Shown one piece after another: positions 8,503-17,412 of a stretch of 33,828 nucleotides of DNA (within the stretch, counting starts at the first letter, position 1; each line of letters begins with the position of its first letter). The DNA lies in the NCBI GenBank assembly GCA_025458105.1, contig JALOTD010000074.1:1-33828 (forward strand). The letters are read 5' to 3'. The notes under the pieces are model-generated. The model saw nothing but the letters and a program-made list of their open reading frames with translations. It searched no databases and was not told the DNA's origin. Made by a program: the position numbers and the translations under genes. The DNA comes from Tabrizicola sp. (GTDB taxonomy: Bacteria; Pseudomonadota; Alphaproteobacteria; Rhodobacterales; Rhodobacteraceae).

Positions 8503-9446
8503 CACCAGCCCCCCAGGCCATAGGGCTTCAACGCGGCTTCGACGAGGAAGGCGGCGAAAAAGAGGAAGAGGTAGAGGAGAGAGAACCGGAAGACAGCTTT
8601 TTCAACCGCGTACTTGTCGGCCTCCGCCGTGGGCTCATCCCGGCGGAAGATGCGGAACGCCCCGACGACGAACCACAGGTTCAGCGCAACGGCCACAGCC
8701 AGAGTAAACGGGCCGCCGATTGAGGTCAGTGCCGCACCGAGAGCGACAGGAACCAGCAGCACCGTGTAGGCCAGGATATGCGCGCGGGTGGACTTGCGGC
8801 CGTGGGTCACGGTCAGCATCGGCACGCCCGCCGTGTGGTAGTCTTCCTTCATGAAGAGCGCCAGCGCCCAAAAATGCGGCGGCGTCCACATGAAGATGAG
8901 GGCGAACATCAGGATCGCCTCAAGCGAGACCGAACCTGTTGCGCAGACCCAGCCAATCATCGGCGGGAAGGCACCTGCAGCCCCACCGATGACGATGTTC
9001 TGCGGCGTCGAGCGCTTCAGCCACATCGAATAGACGACGGCATAGAAGAAGATCGTGAAGGCCAGAAGGGCAGCGGCCATGAGGTTAGTTGCCAGGGCCA
9101 GCATCACGACGCTGATTCCTGACAAAGCCAAGCCGATGGCCAGCGCCTCGCCCGCCTCGATGCGGCCCGCAGGCACGGGGCGGCGTGCGGTGCGCTTCAT
9201 CACGGCGTCGATGTCGGCATCCCACCACATATTCAGCGCGCCGGACGCGCCTGCGCCGAGCGCGATGAACAGAATGGCAGCAAAGGCCTCGACCGGGTGG
9301 AGCGACACCGGCGCGACCAGAAGGCCGACCAGAGCCGTGAAGACCACCAGCGACATCACCCGCGGCTTGAGAAGCTGCACATACTCTCCGAAGCCCGCCT
9401 CATAGGGGGGCTGGCCTGTGCGCTCATATGCTCCGATATCGCTCAT
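8502..9446 (-). CDS. ctaB: Protoheme IX farnesyltransferase (heme O synthase)
   Basis: A 314-residue UbiA-family membrane enzyme that adds a farnesyl group to heme b, giving heme O, the precursor of heme A for the aa3 oxidase. The first Asp-rich prenyl-diphosphate motif NMWWDADID is at residues 72-80. A second conserved stretch, [17 protein letters not shown], lies near residues 185-205. Eight to nine hydrophobic helices fit the family. It is the second gene after coxB, separated by 75 bases that hold a strong hairpin, and its stop overlaps the start of the small membrane ORF. Confidence 0.96.
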   Translation of the reverse strand: MSDIGAYERTGQPPYEAGFGEYVQLLKPRVMSLVVFTALVGLLVAPVSLHPVEAFAAILFIALGAGASGALNMWWDADIDAVMKRTARRPVPAGRIEAGEALAIGLALSGISVVMLALATNLMAAALLAFTIFFYAVVYSMWLKRSTPQNIVIGGAAGAFPPMIGWVCATGSVSLEAILMFALIFMWTPPHFWALALFMKEDYHTAGVPMLTVTHGRKSTRAHILAYTVLLVPVALGAALTSIGGPFTLAVAVALNLWFVVGAFRIFRRDEPTAEADKYAVEKAVFRFSLLYLFLFFAAFLVEAALKPYGLGGW

Positions 9447-9465
9447 CCGGGTTCCGTCTTGGCTG

Positions 9466-9490
9466 CGGGGGTCTGCCGTGGCAGCCCCCG
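9466..9490 (-). other. Intercistronic hairpin between coxB and ctaB
   Basis: CGGGGG-T-CTGCC and GGCAG-CCCCCG form an 11-bp GC stem with a single bulged T and a 2-base turn. There is no U-run after it on the minus strand, so it is probably an mRNA 3'-end protector or partial attenuator that lets coxB be made in excess of ctaB, rather than a full terminator. The role is inferred. Confidence 0.5.
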
Positions 9491-9521
9491 TGGTCGCTGG
9501 GTAGGGTCAGGCCAAGGCCCT

Positions 9522-10433
9522 TCAGTCGCTTGATGCGACCTGAACTGGGGCGGGGGTGTCGGTCATCGACAGTTGGTATTCACCGTTCTTCGCACCCTCA
9601 AGCCACTGGGCATAGGCCGCTTCAGAAACGACCTTGACCGTGATCGGCATGTAAGCATGCATCTGCCCGCAAAGCTCCGAGCACTGGCCGAAGTAGATAC
9701 CTTCCTTTTCGGCCGTGAAGTGCAGGGCCGCCAGACGACCCGGCACCGCATCCTGCATCACGCCGAAGGCGGGGATCTTCCACGAGTGGATGACGTTCGA
9801 CGCGGTTACTTGCACGACGATGGTCTTGCCGACCGGGACGACAACTGCAGTGTCGGTGGCCAAGAGGAACTGTTCTTTCGTGTAACCGGCAGCGACCAGA
9901 TCGGCCTCGACCTCGGGCGTGAGCATGTTGTTGCCACCAAGCGAGGGCGAGCCGATCATGTAGCTGTCGAAGGCCACGCCTTCGTCGACATATTCATAGG
10001 CCCAGTACCACTGGTGACCGGTTGCCTTGATCGTCACGTCACCCACCGGGATTTCCTGATCGCGGAACAGGACCGGCAGGGAGAACGCCCCGATGAAGAC
10101 AAGAATGACGATCGGGATCACGGTCCACGCCACTTCCAGTGGCGAATTGTGAGTGAAACGCGCCGGCGTCGGGTTGGATTTCGCGTTGTAGCGGATGACC
10201 ACATAGATCAAGAGCGCCGTCACGAAGATCACGATGGCGGTGATGATGTACAGGATCATGTGATCCAACCACTGCAGGTCGCGCGCACCCGGGGTCGCCG
10301 CGGGCTGAAAGCCCATCGCGCCATCTACCGGCTGCCCAATGATCTCAAGTGCTTGCTGGCCAAGGGCCATGCCGGCTGCCAGGGTTGCGGTCAACGCCGC
10401 GGACATCCCGGTCATCACAGTCGAAAGGCGCAT
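9522..10433 (-). CDS. coxB: Cytochrome c oxidase subunit II
   Basis: A 303-residue precursor. ATG 10433 follows GGGAAAAAGAC and gives a Sec signal (MRLSTVMTGMSAALTATLAAGMALGQQ). Codons in frame before it to 10517 have no family character. Two transmembrane helices follow (DHMILYIITAIVIFVTALLIYVVI and EVAWTVIPIVILVFIGAF). The periplasmic cupredoxin domain carries HQWYWAYEY, HSWKIPAFG and the binuclear CuA motif CSELCGQMHAYM with Cys251, Cys255, His259 and Met262. It accepts electrons from cytochrome c. It is the first gene of the cta operon, with a divergent 176-base promoter region ahead of it. The gene is also called ctaC. Confidence 0.97.
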   Translation of the reverse strand: MRLSTVMTGMSAALTATLAAGMALGQQALEIIGQPVDGAMGFQPAATPGARDLQWLDHMILYIITAIVIFVTALLIYVVIRYNAKSNPTPARFTHNSPLEVAWTVIPIVILVFIGAFSLPVLFRDQEIPVGDVTIKATGHQWYWAYEYVDEGVAFDSYMIGSPSLGGNNMLTPEVEADLVAAGYTKEQFLLATDTAVVVPVGKTIVVQVTASNVIHSWKIPAFGVMQDAVPGRLAALHFTAEKEGIYFGQCSELCGQMHAYMPITVKVVSEAAYAQWLEGAKNGEYQLSMTDTPAPVQVASSD

Positions 10434-10609
10434 GTCTTTTTCCCGTTCGCGTCGCGGCCTGTCGCCGCCGTTTTTCCTGACCTGTCGTGCAGACAGAATC
10501 CGGTTGTATACGGGCACGGTAAAACCATATTAGCGCCACCGCGACAAGCGAAACCGTTGCGACAAGTCAGCGCCCCCTAGGGCCCGGTGGCAGCAGGAAA
10601 GGGCAGGCG
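10434..10609. promoter_or_regulatory. Divergent promoter region between coxB and the hydrolase pair
   Basis: A 176-base gap between two genes pointing away from each other, so it must hold the cta operon promoter and possibly one for the hydrolases. The 8-mer GCGACAAG occurs twice, at 10541-10548 and 10559-10566, spaced 18 bases start to start. TAATAT lies at about 10526-10531 on the minus strand, but no good -35 box sits at 17 bases. I cannot place a start site with confidence. Confidence 0.4.
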
Positions 10610-11419
10610 ATGCTGCTTCTCAAGCTTGGCCTACTTGCCGCAGGTTCCCTTTACGCCGCTGCCGTTTCCGCGATGTTCTTCCTGCAGCGCGACCTGCAAT
10701 ACTTTCCAACCAAGCGCGATCCGAGCCCTGAGTCCTTGGGCCTGAGCGGGGTCGAGAGGGTGGAACTGGCCACCGCCGATGGTGAGACCGTTGTCCTTTG
10801 GTTCGTCCCGCCCGATGAGGGGCAGCCGGTTGTCCTGTATCTGCATGGCAACGCTGGGGAAACTGCCGACCGGGCGGATCGGTTGGCGCTGTATCAGGCC
10901 CGTGGCTTCGGGGCGGCCTTCCTGTCCTGGCGGGGCTATGGCGGCAGCACGGGGCGTCCGACCGAGGCGGGGCTGATGGCTGATGCCGAGGCGGCCTTGG
11001 CCTTCCTTGAGGGCCGGGGATATGCGCTGGGCCAGATAGCCCTGGTCGGCGAATCGCTGGGGACAGGGGTTGCCGTGCAGCTGGCCGCGCGCCATCCGGT
11101 CGGCGCCCTTGTGCTGGAGGCGCCCTATACCGCCGCTGTCGATGTCGCCGCCCGGGCCTATCCATGGGTTCCGGTCCGGCTGTTGATGAAGGACCAGTTC
11201 CGCTCTCGCGCCCATATCGGGCAGGTCCGGTCTCCGCTTCTGGTCCTGCATGGCGAGCGCGACCGGGTGATCCCGTTCGCCATGGGCCGTGCGCTGTTCG
11301 ATCAAGCGGGCGAGCCCAAGACATTCCTGTCTTTGGGGCCGGTGGGACATGAAGCGCTGTTTGACCCTGCAACCTGGGAGACGGGCGCCGATTTCATCGC
11401 CCGGATGGGGCAACCTTGA
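10610..11419 (+). CDS. Alpha/beta hydrolase, membrane-anchored (BEM46/ABHD13-like), first of a tandem pair
   Basis: A 269-residue serine hydrolase with an N-terminal membrane anchor (about residues 4-24) followed by QRDLQYFP, as in BEM46/ABHD13-like proteins. The catalytic triad fits Ser149 in GESLG, Asp218 in GERD and His247 in GHEAL. The oxyanion-hole segment is LHGNAGE (residues 79-84). GGCAGGCG precedes the ATG. Its stop overlaps the start of the next gene (TGATG), which encodes a paralogue. The substrate is unknown; relatives act on esters or acyl groups at membranes. The pair lies between coxB and tldD. Confidence 0.85.
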   Translation: MLLLKLGLLAAGSLYAAAVSAMFFLQRDLQYFPTKRDPSPESLGLSGVERVELATADGETVVLWFVPPDEGQPVVLYLHGNAGETADRADRLALYQARGFGAAFLSWRGYGGSTGRPTEAGLMADAEAALAFLEGRGYALGQIALVGESLGTGVAVQLAARHPVGALVLEAPYTAAVDVAARAYPWVPVRLLMKDQFRSRAHIGQVRSPLLVLHGERDRVIPFAMGRALFDQAGEPKTFLSLGPVGHEALFDPATWETGADFIARMGQP

Positions 11420-12237
11420 TGGGGATGGTGCGCAAGGGACTGATCCTTCTGGCCCTAATGTACGCCCTTGCGGTCGCGGCGCTGTATCTGGGGCAAAGGC
11501 AGCTGGTTTTCGACCCGTCGCAGCGGGCGCCTGCGCCGGAGGAGGCAGGCTTTGCAGGGGCGACGGAACATGTCCTGACCGCAGCGGATGGAACGCGGGT
11601 GCGTCTGTGGCATGCGCCTGCGCCGCGTGGGAGCGCGACCATCCTCTATTTTCAGGGCAAGGGGGGCGAGATTGCCGACCGTCCCCAACGCTGGGCGGCC
11701 TATCGCGCGGCGGGGTTCGGCGTGGCCTTCCTCAGCTATCGCGGCTATGGCGGCAGCGAAGGGGAGCCGTCGGAGGCGGGCCTGCATCTGGATGCGGACG
11801 CGGCCTATGGCTGGCTTCTGGAGCAGGGTGTCAGCCCGGACCGGCTGGTTCTGGTGGGCGAGTCCCTTGGGACCGGGGTAGCCACCCGCCTTGCCGCCGA
11901 CCAAGCGGTTGCGGCCCTGATCCTTGAGGCGCCCTATACCTCGCTGATCGATATCGCGGCCTTGCGCTTTCCTTTGGTGCCCGCGCGCCTGTTGATGCGC
12001 GACCCGTTCCCCTCGCTTGACCGCATGCCCGGCGTGAAGGCTCCAGTCCTGATCCTGCATGGCACCGACGACAGCCGTGTCCCGCCAGCGATGGGCGAGC
12101 GTCTGTTTCACGCCGCGTCGGGACCAAAGGAACTGGCGCTGATACCGGGCAGGGGTCATGTCGATCTGTTCGGGCCGGACCTCTGGGCCCGTGAGGTGGA
12201 CTTTCTGCATCGGGTGTTCAACGGGCCGCCCCGCTGA
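11419..12237 (+). CDS. Alpha/beta hydrolase, second of the tandem pair
   Basis: A 272-residue paralogue of the preceding protein with the same layout: N-terminal anchor, then GQRQLVFDPSQ. The triad is at the same residue numbers, Ser149 (GESLG), Asp218 (GTDD) and His247 (GRGHVD), which points to a tandem duplication. One difference is at the oxyanion segment, YFQGKGGE here against YLHGNAGE in the first copy, so the usual His-Gly is replaced by Gln-Gly. Substrate range may therefore differ. I chose ATG 11419, which overlaps the upstream stop, over the TTG one codon earlier. tldD follows after 53 bases on the same strand. Confidence 0.84.
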   Translation: MGMVRKGLILLALMYALAVAALYLGQRQLVFDPSQRAPAPEEAGFAGATEHVLTAADGTRVRLWHAPAPRGSATILYFQGKGGEIADRPQRWAAYRAAGFGVAFLSYRGYGGSEGEPSEAGLHLDADAAYGWLLEQGVSPDRLVLVGESLGTGVATRLAADQAVAALILEAPYTSLIDIAALRFPLVPARLLMRDPFPSLDRMPGVKAPVLILHGTDDSRVPPAMGERLFHAASGPKELALIPGRGHVDLFGPDLWAREVDFLHRVFNGPPR

Positions 12238-12290
12238 CTTGCAGCCCCCGGCACAAGGGCCTACCTTCCCGCAATGCCCGAGAGGACCTC

Positions 12291-13712
12291 ATGACCGACG
12301 CCCCATTCCGACCCTTCGAAACCCATCTGGACGAGGCCGCAGCTCTGGCCACCCTGCGCGCCGCAACGTCGGGCGCGGATGATGGCGAGTTGTTCCTGGA
12401 ACGGCGCCGGGCGGAAAGCATCGTCCTGGACGACGGCCGCATCCGGCAGGCGACCTATGACGCAAGCCAGGGCTTCGGTCTGCGGGCGGTGCGCGGGGAA
12501 GTTGCCGGCTATGCCCATTCGACCGAAATCTCCGAGACAGCGCTGCGCCGCGCCTCTGACACGGCGCGGCTGGCGGTTGGTGTGGGCGGGGGCACGCTGG
12601 CCGACCCGCCGCGCGGCACCAACACCCGGCTTTATCAGGCTGAAGACCCGATGGCTGACGCGACGTTCCCGGTGAAGATCGAGCTTCTGCGTGAGATCGA
12701 CGCCTATGCCCGCGCCCTCGACTCGCGCGTGGTTCAGGTCTCGGCCACCCTGTCGGCAAGTATCCGGGAGGTCGAGATCTTGCGGCCCGAGGGCACTCGG
12801 TGTGCCGACATCCGTCCTATGGCGCGGTTGAACGTCAGCGTGATGGTCGAGGAGAACGGCCGTCGCGAGCAGGGCATCACGGGAAAGGGTGGTCGGCACG
12901 GGCTTGCGCAGTTGATGGCGCCGGAGACCTGGAAGCCGATGATCGCCGAGGCATTGCGGATTGCGCGCGTCAACCTTGGCGCCGTCGAGGCACCAGCGGG
13001 AGTGATGGATGTCGTCCTAGGCCCGGGCTGGCCCGGGATCCTGCTGCATGAAGCCATTGGCCACGGCTTGGAAGGCGACTTCAACCGCAAGGAAACCTCG
13101 GCTTTTGCCGGGCTGATGGGGAAACAGATCGCGTCCAGGGGTGTGACTGTCCTTGATGACGGGACAATTCCTGATCGGCGTGGCTCGATCAGCATCGACG
13201 ACGAGGGCACCCCGTCTGCGAAGAACGTGCTGATCGAGGACGGCGTGCTGGTGGGCTACATGCAGGACCGCCAGAACGCGCGGCTGATGGGCGTTTCCCC
13301 GACCGGCAACGGGCGCCGCGAAAGCTTTGCCCATATCCCGATGCCCCGGATGACGAACACCTACATGCTGGCTGGGAACGATGACCCGGCGGGGATCGTG
13401 GCCAGCCTCAAGGACGGGATCTACGCCGTGGGCTTCGGCGGCGGTCAGGTCGACATTACTTCTGGCAAGTTCGTCTTTTCCTGTACCGAGGCGTACCGGG
13501 TGCGCAATGGCGTGGTGGGCGAAGCGGTGAAGGGGGCCACCCTGATCGGCGACGGGGCGACCGCGTTGAAGGGCATCCGTGCCATCGGGAATGACCTGGC
13601 GCTTGACCCGGGCATCGGCAATTGCGGCAAGGCCGGGCAATGGGTCCCGGTGGGTGTGGGCCAGCCAACCCTGATGATCCAAGGTCTGACCGTCGGCGGC
13701 GCTGCGGCCTGA
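12291..13712 (+). CDS. tldD: Metalloprotease TldD
   Basis: A 473-residue protein, full length for TldD, the zinc-binding partner of TldE/PmbA. Together they form a heterodimeric protease that degrades unfolded peptides and, in enterobacteria, matures microcin B17 and removes CcdA antitoxin. The metal motif HEAIGH is at residues 253-258 (ligands His253 and His258), followed by GLEGDFNRKETSAF. The late cysteine in KFVFSCTEAYR (Cys398) fits the third ligand position. GAGAGGACCTC precedes ATG 12291. tldD is found close to the cytochrome oxidase genes in many alphaproteobacteria; here two hydrolase genes lie between. The partner tldE is not in the window. Confidence 0.95.
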   Translation: MTDAPFRPFETHLDEAAALATLRAATSGADDGELFLERRRAESIVLDDGRIRQATYDASQGFGLRAVRGEVAGYAHSTEISETALRRASDTARLAVGVGGGTLADPPRGTNTRLYQAEDPMADATFPVKIELLREIDAYARALDSRVVQVSATLSASIREVEILRPEGTRCADIRPMARLNVSVMVEENGRREQGITGKGGRHGLAQLMAPETWKPMIAEALRIARVNLGAVEAPAGVMDVVLGPGWPGILLHEAIGHGLEGDFNRKETSAFAGLMGKQIASRGVTVLDDGTIPDRRGSISIDDEGTPSAKNVLIEDGVLVGYMQDRQNARLMGVSPTGNGRRESFAHIPMPRMTNTYMLAGNDDPAGIVASLKDGIYAVGFGGGQVDITSGKFVFSCTEAYRVRNGVVGEAVKGATLIGDGATALKGIRAIGNDLALDPGIGNCGKAGQWVPVGVGQPTLMIQGLTVGGAAA

Positions 13713-13760
13713 TCGGGACACAAGACGTTTCGAAATGCAGAAGTTCCGTCGATGCAATCT

Positions 13761-13814
13761 GGCGCAGCAGCGCCAATGTTCACTGTTTACCCCCACCGCA
13801 AACCACGCTACCTT
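13761..13814 (+). promoter_or_regulatory. Hairpin after tldD and possible promoter of the GST gene
   Basis: GGCGC-AGCA-GCGCC (13761-13774) is a small hairpin after tldD without a U-run. Downstream, TTTACC (13786-13791) and TACCTT (13809-13814) are 17 bases apart, a weak sigma70-like pair 33 bases before the GST start. Both assignments are tentative. Confidence 0.3.
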
Positions 13815-13846
13815 CACTCTTCCGGTGACGCATAGGAGAGCAGGTG

Positions 13847-14476
13847 ATGATCCTCGTCGGCCAGTATGACAGCCCGCCCACCCGTCGCATCGCCGTGGCG
13901 CTGCATCACTACGGCATACCCTTCACCCGCGATACCCGCTCGATCTTCGGCGATGCCGAAGCGATCGGCCGGATAAGCCCTCTGACCCGCATCCCCGCAC
14001 TGGTCCTTGAGGACGGCGAGGTGCTGATTGACAGCGCGGCGATCCTGGACCACCTCGACGAACTGGCCGGTGACCGCGCCCTTTGCCCGGCCTCAGGGCC
14101 TGCCCGGCGCAAGGTCCTGCAGATGACCGCACTGGCGCAGGGTACGCTCGAGAAGGCCGCCGCCATTGTCTACGAACGCTTCTACCACGCAGGCCCGATG
14201 CAAAGCCGCGATTGGCTCGACCGGTGCCTCGGCCAGGCCCGTGCGGGGCTTGACGAACTGACGCGCCGCCTGTCCGCACCCTTTGCCTGCGGGTCCACGC
14301 TTACCCATGCCGACGTGATGATCACCACGCTGATCTGGTACATGCAGGACCGGATGGATGAGGTCCTGTCGCCCGAAGCCCACGAACCGCTGATCGGGCT
14401 TGCCCAGCACTGCGAGACGCTGCCCGCCTTCCGCGCCGCCGAGATCAGCGATTTCGAAAAGATGCCGAAAGGCTGA
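13847..14476 (+). CDS. Glutathione S-transferase family protein
   Basis: A 209-residue protein with a thioredoxin-like N-terminal domain (MILVGQYDSPPTRRIAVALHH) and an all-helical C-terminal domain with a THADVMITTLIW N-capping/hydrophobic staple segment. Ser9 in YDSPPTRR is at the position used by catalytic Ser or Cys in theta/beta-type enzymes. ALVLEDGEVLIDSAAIL contains the conserved cis-Pro area and the DSAAI glutathione gamma-Glu site. ATG 13847 has GGAGAG six bases upstream; the GTG one codon earlier is too close to it. The physiological substrate is unknown. It converges on tex, with a three-palindrome element between them. Confidence 0.9.
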   Translation: MILVGQYDSPPTRRIAVALHHYGIPFTRDTRSIFGDAEAIGRISPLTRIPALVLEDGEVLIDSAAILDHLDELAGDRALCPASGPARRKVLQMTALAQGTLEKAAAIVYERFYHAGPMQSRDWLDRCLGQARAGLDELTRRLSAPFACGSTLTHADVMITTLIWYMQDRMDEVLSPEAHEPLIGLAQHCETLPAFRAAEISDFEKMPKG

Positions 14477-14480
14477 ACGC

Positions 14481-14547
14481 CGATTTCTTCAAAGAAATCG
14501 GACCGGAGCCTTTGAAGGCTCCGAACCGGAATTTTCGAAAATTCCGG
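14481..14547. terminator. Three tandem perfect palindromes between converging genes (likely bidirectional terminator array)
   Basis: Three back-to-back perfect palindromes fill the gap between the GST stop and the tex stop: CGATTTCTTCAAAGAAATCG (14481-14500), CGGAGCCTTTGAAGGCTCCG (14504-14523), and a 22-base one centred on TTTTCGAAAA (14526-14547). Each differs in sequence. As RNA they give three consecutive stems on either strand, and the third carries A/T-rich arms. Their position between converging genes suggests transcription termination or 3'-end protection in both directions. Confidence 0.6.
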
Positions 14548-14550
14548 CTC

Positions 14551-16808
14551 CTACCGTCCGAACTTGCCCTTCAGCGCATCCGCAAAGGCATTCCCGCCCC
14601 CCTGCGGACCCGACTGCATCGGCCCCCGCACAGGCTTCGACGGTCCCGGCCCCCGCTCCCGCGCCTCGTCCTTCGCGCTGGTCCCGCCGTCCGACTTCAT
14701 CGTCAGACCGATCCGCTTGCGGCCCACATCGACCTCGACCACCCGGACCTTGACCACGTCCCCCGCCTTCACCACCGCATGCGGGTCCTTCACGAAACTG
14801 TCGGACAACTGGCTGACATGCACCAGCCCGTCCTGATGCACGCCCACATCCACGAAGGCCCCGAAGGCTGCCACGTTGGTGACAGTCCCCTCCAGCACCA
14901 TGCCGGGCCGCAGGTCGGTGATCTCGTTCACACCCTCGGTAAAGGTCGCCGTCTTGAACGAAGGCCGGGGGTCGCGGCCCGGCTTTTCCAGCTCGGACAG
15001 GATGTCCTTCACTGTCGGCAGACCGAACCGATCATCGACAAAGCTTGCCGGGTTCAGCTTCTTCAGCGCCGCACCATCGCCCATGAGAGCGCGGATGTCC
15101 CGCCCGCAGGCCGCCACGATCTTCCGCGCCACGTCATAGGCTTCCGGATGGACGGACGAGGCATCGAGCGGCTCTTTCCCCCCGGTGATCCGCAGGAACC
15201 CCGCCGCCTGTTCAAACGCCTTCGGCCCCAGCCGCGCGACCTTGAGAAGGTCCTTCCGCGTCCCGAACGGCCCGTTCTGATCCCGGTGCGCCACGATGGC
15301 CTCGGCCAGCCCCGGCCCCACCCCCGACACCCGCGCGAGCAAGGGCGCGGAGGCCGTGTTCAGGTCCACCCCCACCGCGTTCACCGCGTCTTCCACCACC
15401 GCGTCCAGCGATTTCGCCAGCCGGTGCTGGTCCACGTCGTGCTGGTACTGGCCGACGCCGATCGCCTTCGGCTCGATCTTCACCAATTCGGCGAGGGGGT
15501 CCTGCAAGCGCCGCGCGATGCTGACATCAGGGAACTCTTTTGCGGCCAGTTCCGACGCCGAATAGACCGACGCCCCCGCTTCGCTGACGATCACTTTCAC
15601 CGGCTTGTCCGTCCCCGGCAGCAGCGCCAGAAGGTCGGCCACCAGCTTCTCCGTCTCGCGGCTGGCCGTCCCGTTGCCGATGGAGATCAGCTTGACTCCG
15701 TGCTGCCCGATCAGCCGCGCGATGGCGACCTGCGCGCCCTTCAGGTCGTTCTTCGGCTGGAACGGATAGACCGTGTCCGTCGCCACGACCTTGCCCGTCG
15801 CATCGACGACCGCGACCTTCACCCCTGTCCGGATGCCAGGGTCCAGCCCCATTGTGGCCTTGCCCCCGGCCGGGGCCGCCAGCAGCAAGTCCTTCAGGTT
15901 GCGCGCAAAGACCCGGATCGCCTCGGCCTCGGCCGCCTCGCGTAACTCGGCCATCAGGTCCAGCGTGAGCGAGGTCTTGATCTTCACCCGCCAGGTCCAG
16001 GCCGCCGCCTCGCGCAGCCACTTGTCCCCCGCGCCTTGCCCCGCCCGCAGGCGCGTTCCGCAGGGCTTTCACCGCGCGGCGCATCTGCGTCGACTTCAAG
16101 GTCCAGTGTCAGGACTTCTTCGTTCCGCCCCCGAAACATTGCCAGCGCGCGGTGGCTGGGAACCCTGGTGAAGTCCTCGGTATGGGCGAAGTAATCGCTG
16201 AACTTGGACCCGGCCGCTTCCTTTCCAGCCACCACTTTGGCTGCCAGTTTCCCGGCCTTGCGCATATGGTCGCGCAAGCGGCCAAGAAGGCTTGCATCCT
16301 CGGCCAACCCTTCGGCCAGAATGTCCCGAGCGCCTTCCAGCGCGGCTTTTGCATCCGGGAAACCTTCCGACAGGAAGCCGCCCGCCAGCGCCAAGGGGTC
16401 CGCCGACCGATCCGCCAGAATGGCGTCGTAGAGGCCCTGCAAACCCGCCTCGCGTGCGATCATCGCCTTGGTCCGGCGCTTGGGCTTGTAAGGCAGGTAG
16501 ATGTCTTCCAGTTCGGCCTTGGTCACAGCCCCGGCGATGGATTTTGCCAGCGCATCCGTCAGCTTGCCCTGTTCGGTGATCGAGGACAGGATCGCCGCCC
16601 GCCTCGCCTCAAGCTCGCGAAGGTAGCCTAGACGTTCCTCAAGCTTGCGGAGCTGCGTGTCGTCGAGACCGCCCGTCACCTCTTTGCGGTAGCGTGCGAT
16701 GAAGGGGACCGTCGCGCCGCCATCCAGAAGCTCGACCGCCGCGCTGACCTGTGCGGGCGTCGCCCCGATTTCAGTGGCAATCAGGCGGGGGATCTGGGTC
16801 AGGCTCAT
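14551..16808 (-). pseudogene. tex: Tex-like S1 RNA-binding protein, broken by a frameshift
   Basis: Tex is a conserved cytoplasmic nucleic-acid-binding protein linked to transcription. The N-terminal part (ATG 16808 after AGAGGATTCGC) is intact through the Tex-N domain to PRGESPAER at about 16055. The C-terminal part is in another frame from about 16050, resuming at [18 protein letters not shown] and then the YqgF/RNase H-like domain ([18 protein letters not shown]), helix-hairpin-helix domain ([15 protein letters not shown]) and S1 domain ([16 protein letters not shown]) to the stop at 14551. Homologues have about seven more residues between the GES..ER and AGDKW blocks, so a deletion of roughly 20-25 bases of non-triplet length fits. 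About 750 codons remain in total. A sequence error is as likely as real decay. Confidence 0.85.
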
Positions 16809-16883
16809 GCGAATCCTCTAAGCGTTGGGGCCAAGACCCTAGCGAGGCCGGGGGCAGAGGTGAACCCGTCTGCGCGCTGCATT

Positions 16884-16899
16884 ATGGAGTTCCCTCCAT
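16884..16899. promoter_or_regulatory. Small dyad in the tex/thioesterase divergent gap
   Basis: ATGGAG-TTCC-CTCCAT is a 6-bp-arm dyad in the 145-base gap between two divergent genes. It could be an operator. No convincing promoter boxes were found around it. Confidence 0.25.
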
Positions 16900-16953
16900 C
16901 CGGGCTGCCGCCTATCATCGGCCAGAGCGCCGGACGTGTGCAGGGAGGATGAC

Positions 16954-17412
16954 GTGACCGTTTGTTTTGTGACCGACCGGGACTTGCGGTTCGGGGATTG
17001 TGACATCTCGGGCACGGCATATTACCCGGCCTATCTGAACATCCTCAACGGTGTCGTCGAAGAGTTCTGGGCCCATATCGGCTGGCCTTGGCACGAGATC
17101 ATCTGGCAGGAACGCTGGGGCACGCCCACGGTGCATCTGTCCTGCGATTTTTCGAAGCCGTCGTTTTTTGGTGACCGGCTGACGTTCCGGGTGTCCATCC
17201 TGAAGGTTGGCAAGTCCTCGGTCCGATTGAAGCACACGATCCATTGCGGGGACGAACATCGCTGGTCGGTGGAACAGGTGCTTGCGGCAAGCTGGCTCGA
17301 CAGCCACACCTCGATGCCTTGGCCAGATGAGGTGAAGGCCAAGCTGGAAAGCCTGATGGCCGAGGCCGCGCCCGAACGCCGCCCCGTGGCAGCCCCTCAA
17401 CCCCAGGGCTGA
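16954..17412 (+). CDS. Hotdog-fold acyl-CoA thioesterase (4-hydroxybenzoyl-CoA thioesterase family)
   Basis: A 152-residue protein of the hotdog fold. The active-site segment FGDCDISGTAYYPAYLNILNG (residues about 13-33) matches the 4-hydroxybenzoyl-CoA thioesterase type, with Asp in the D-x-S-G turn and the long central helix VVEEFWAHIG. I chose GTG 16954 because GGGAGG lies five bases before it; an upstream GTG at 16936 has no site. Members hydrolyse aryl- or acyl-CoA esters; the specific acyl group is not predictable. The 3' end overlaps the convergent ATPase gene by 16 bases. Being beside an aromatic-type catabolic cluster, it may act on an aryl-CoA, but this is inference. Confidence 0.82.
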   Translation: MTVCFVTDRDLRFGDCDISGTAYYPAYLNILNGVVEEFWAHIGWPWHEIIWQERWGTPTVHLSCDFSKPSFFGDRLTFRVSILKVGKSSVRLKHTIHCGDEHRWSVEQVLAASWLDSHTSMPWPDEVKAKLESLMAEAAPERRPVAAPQPQG

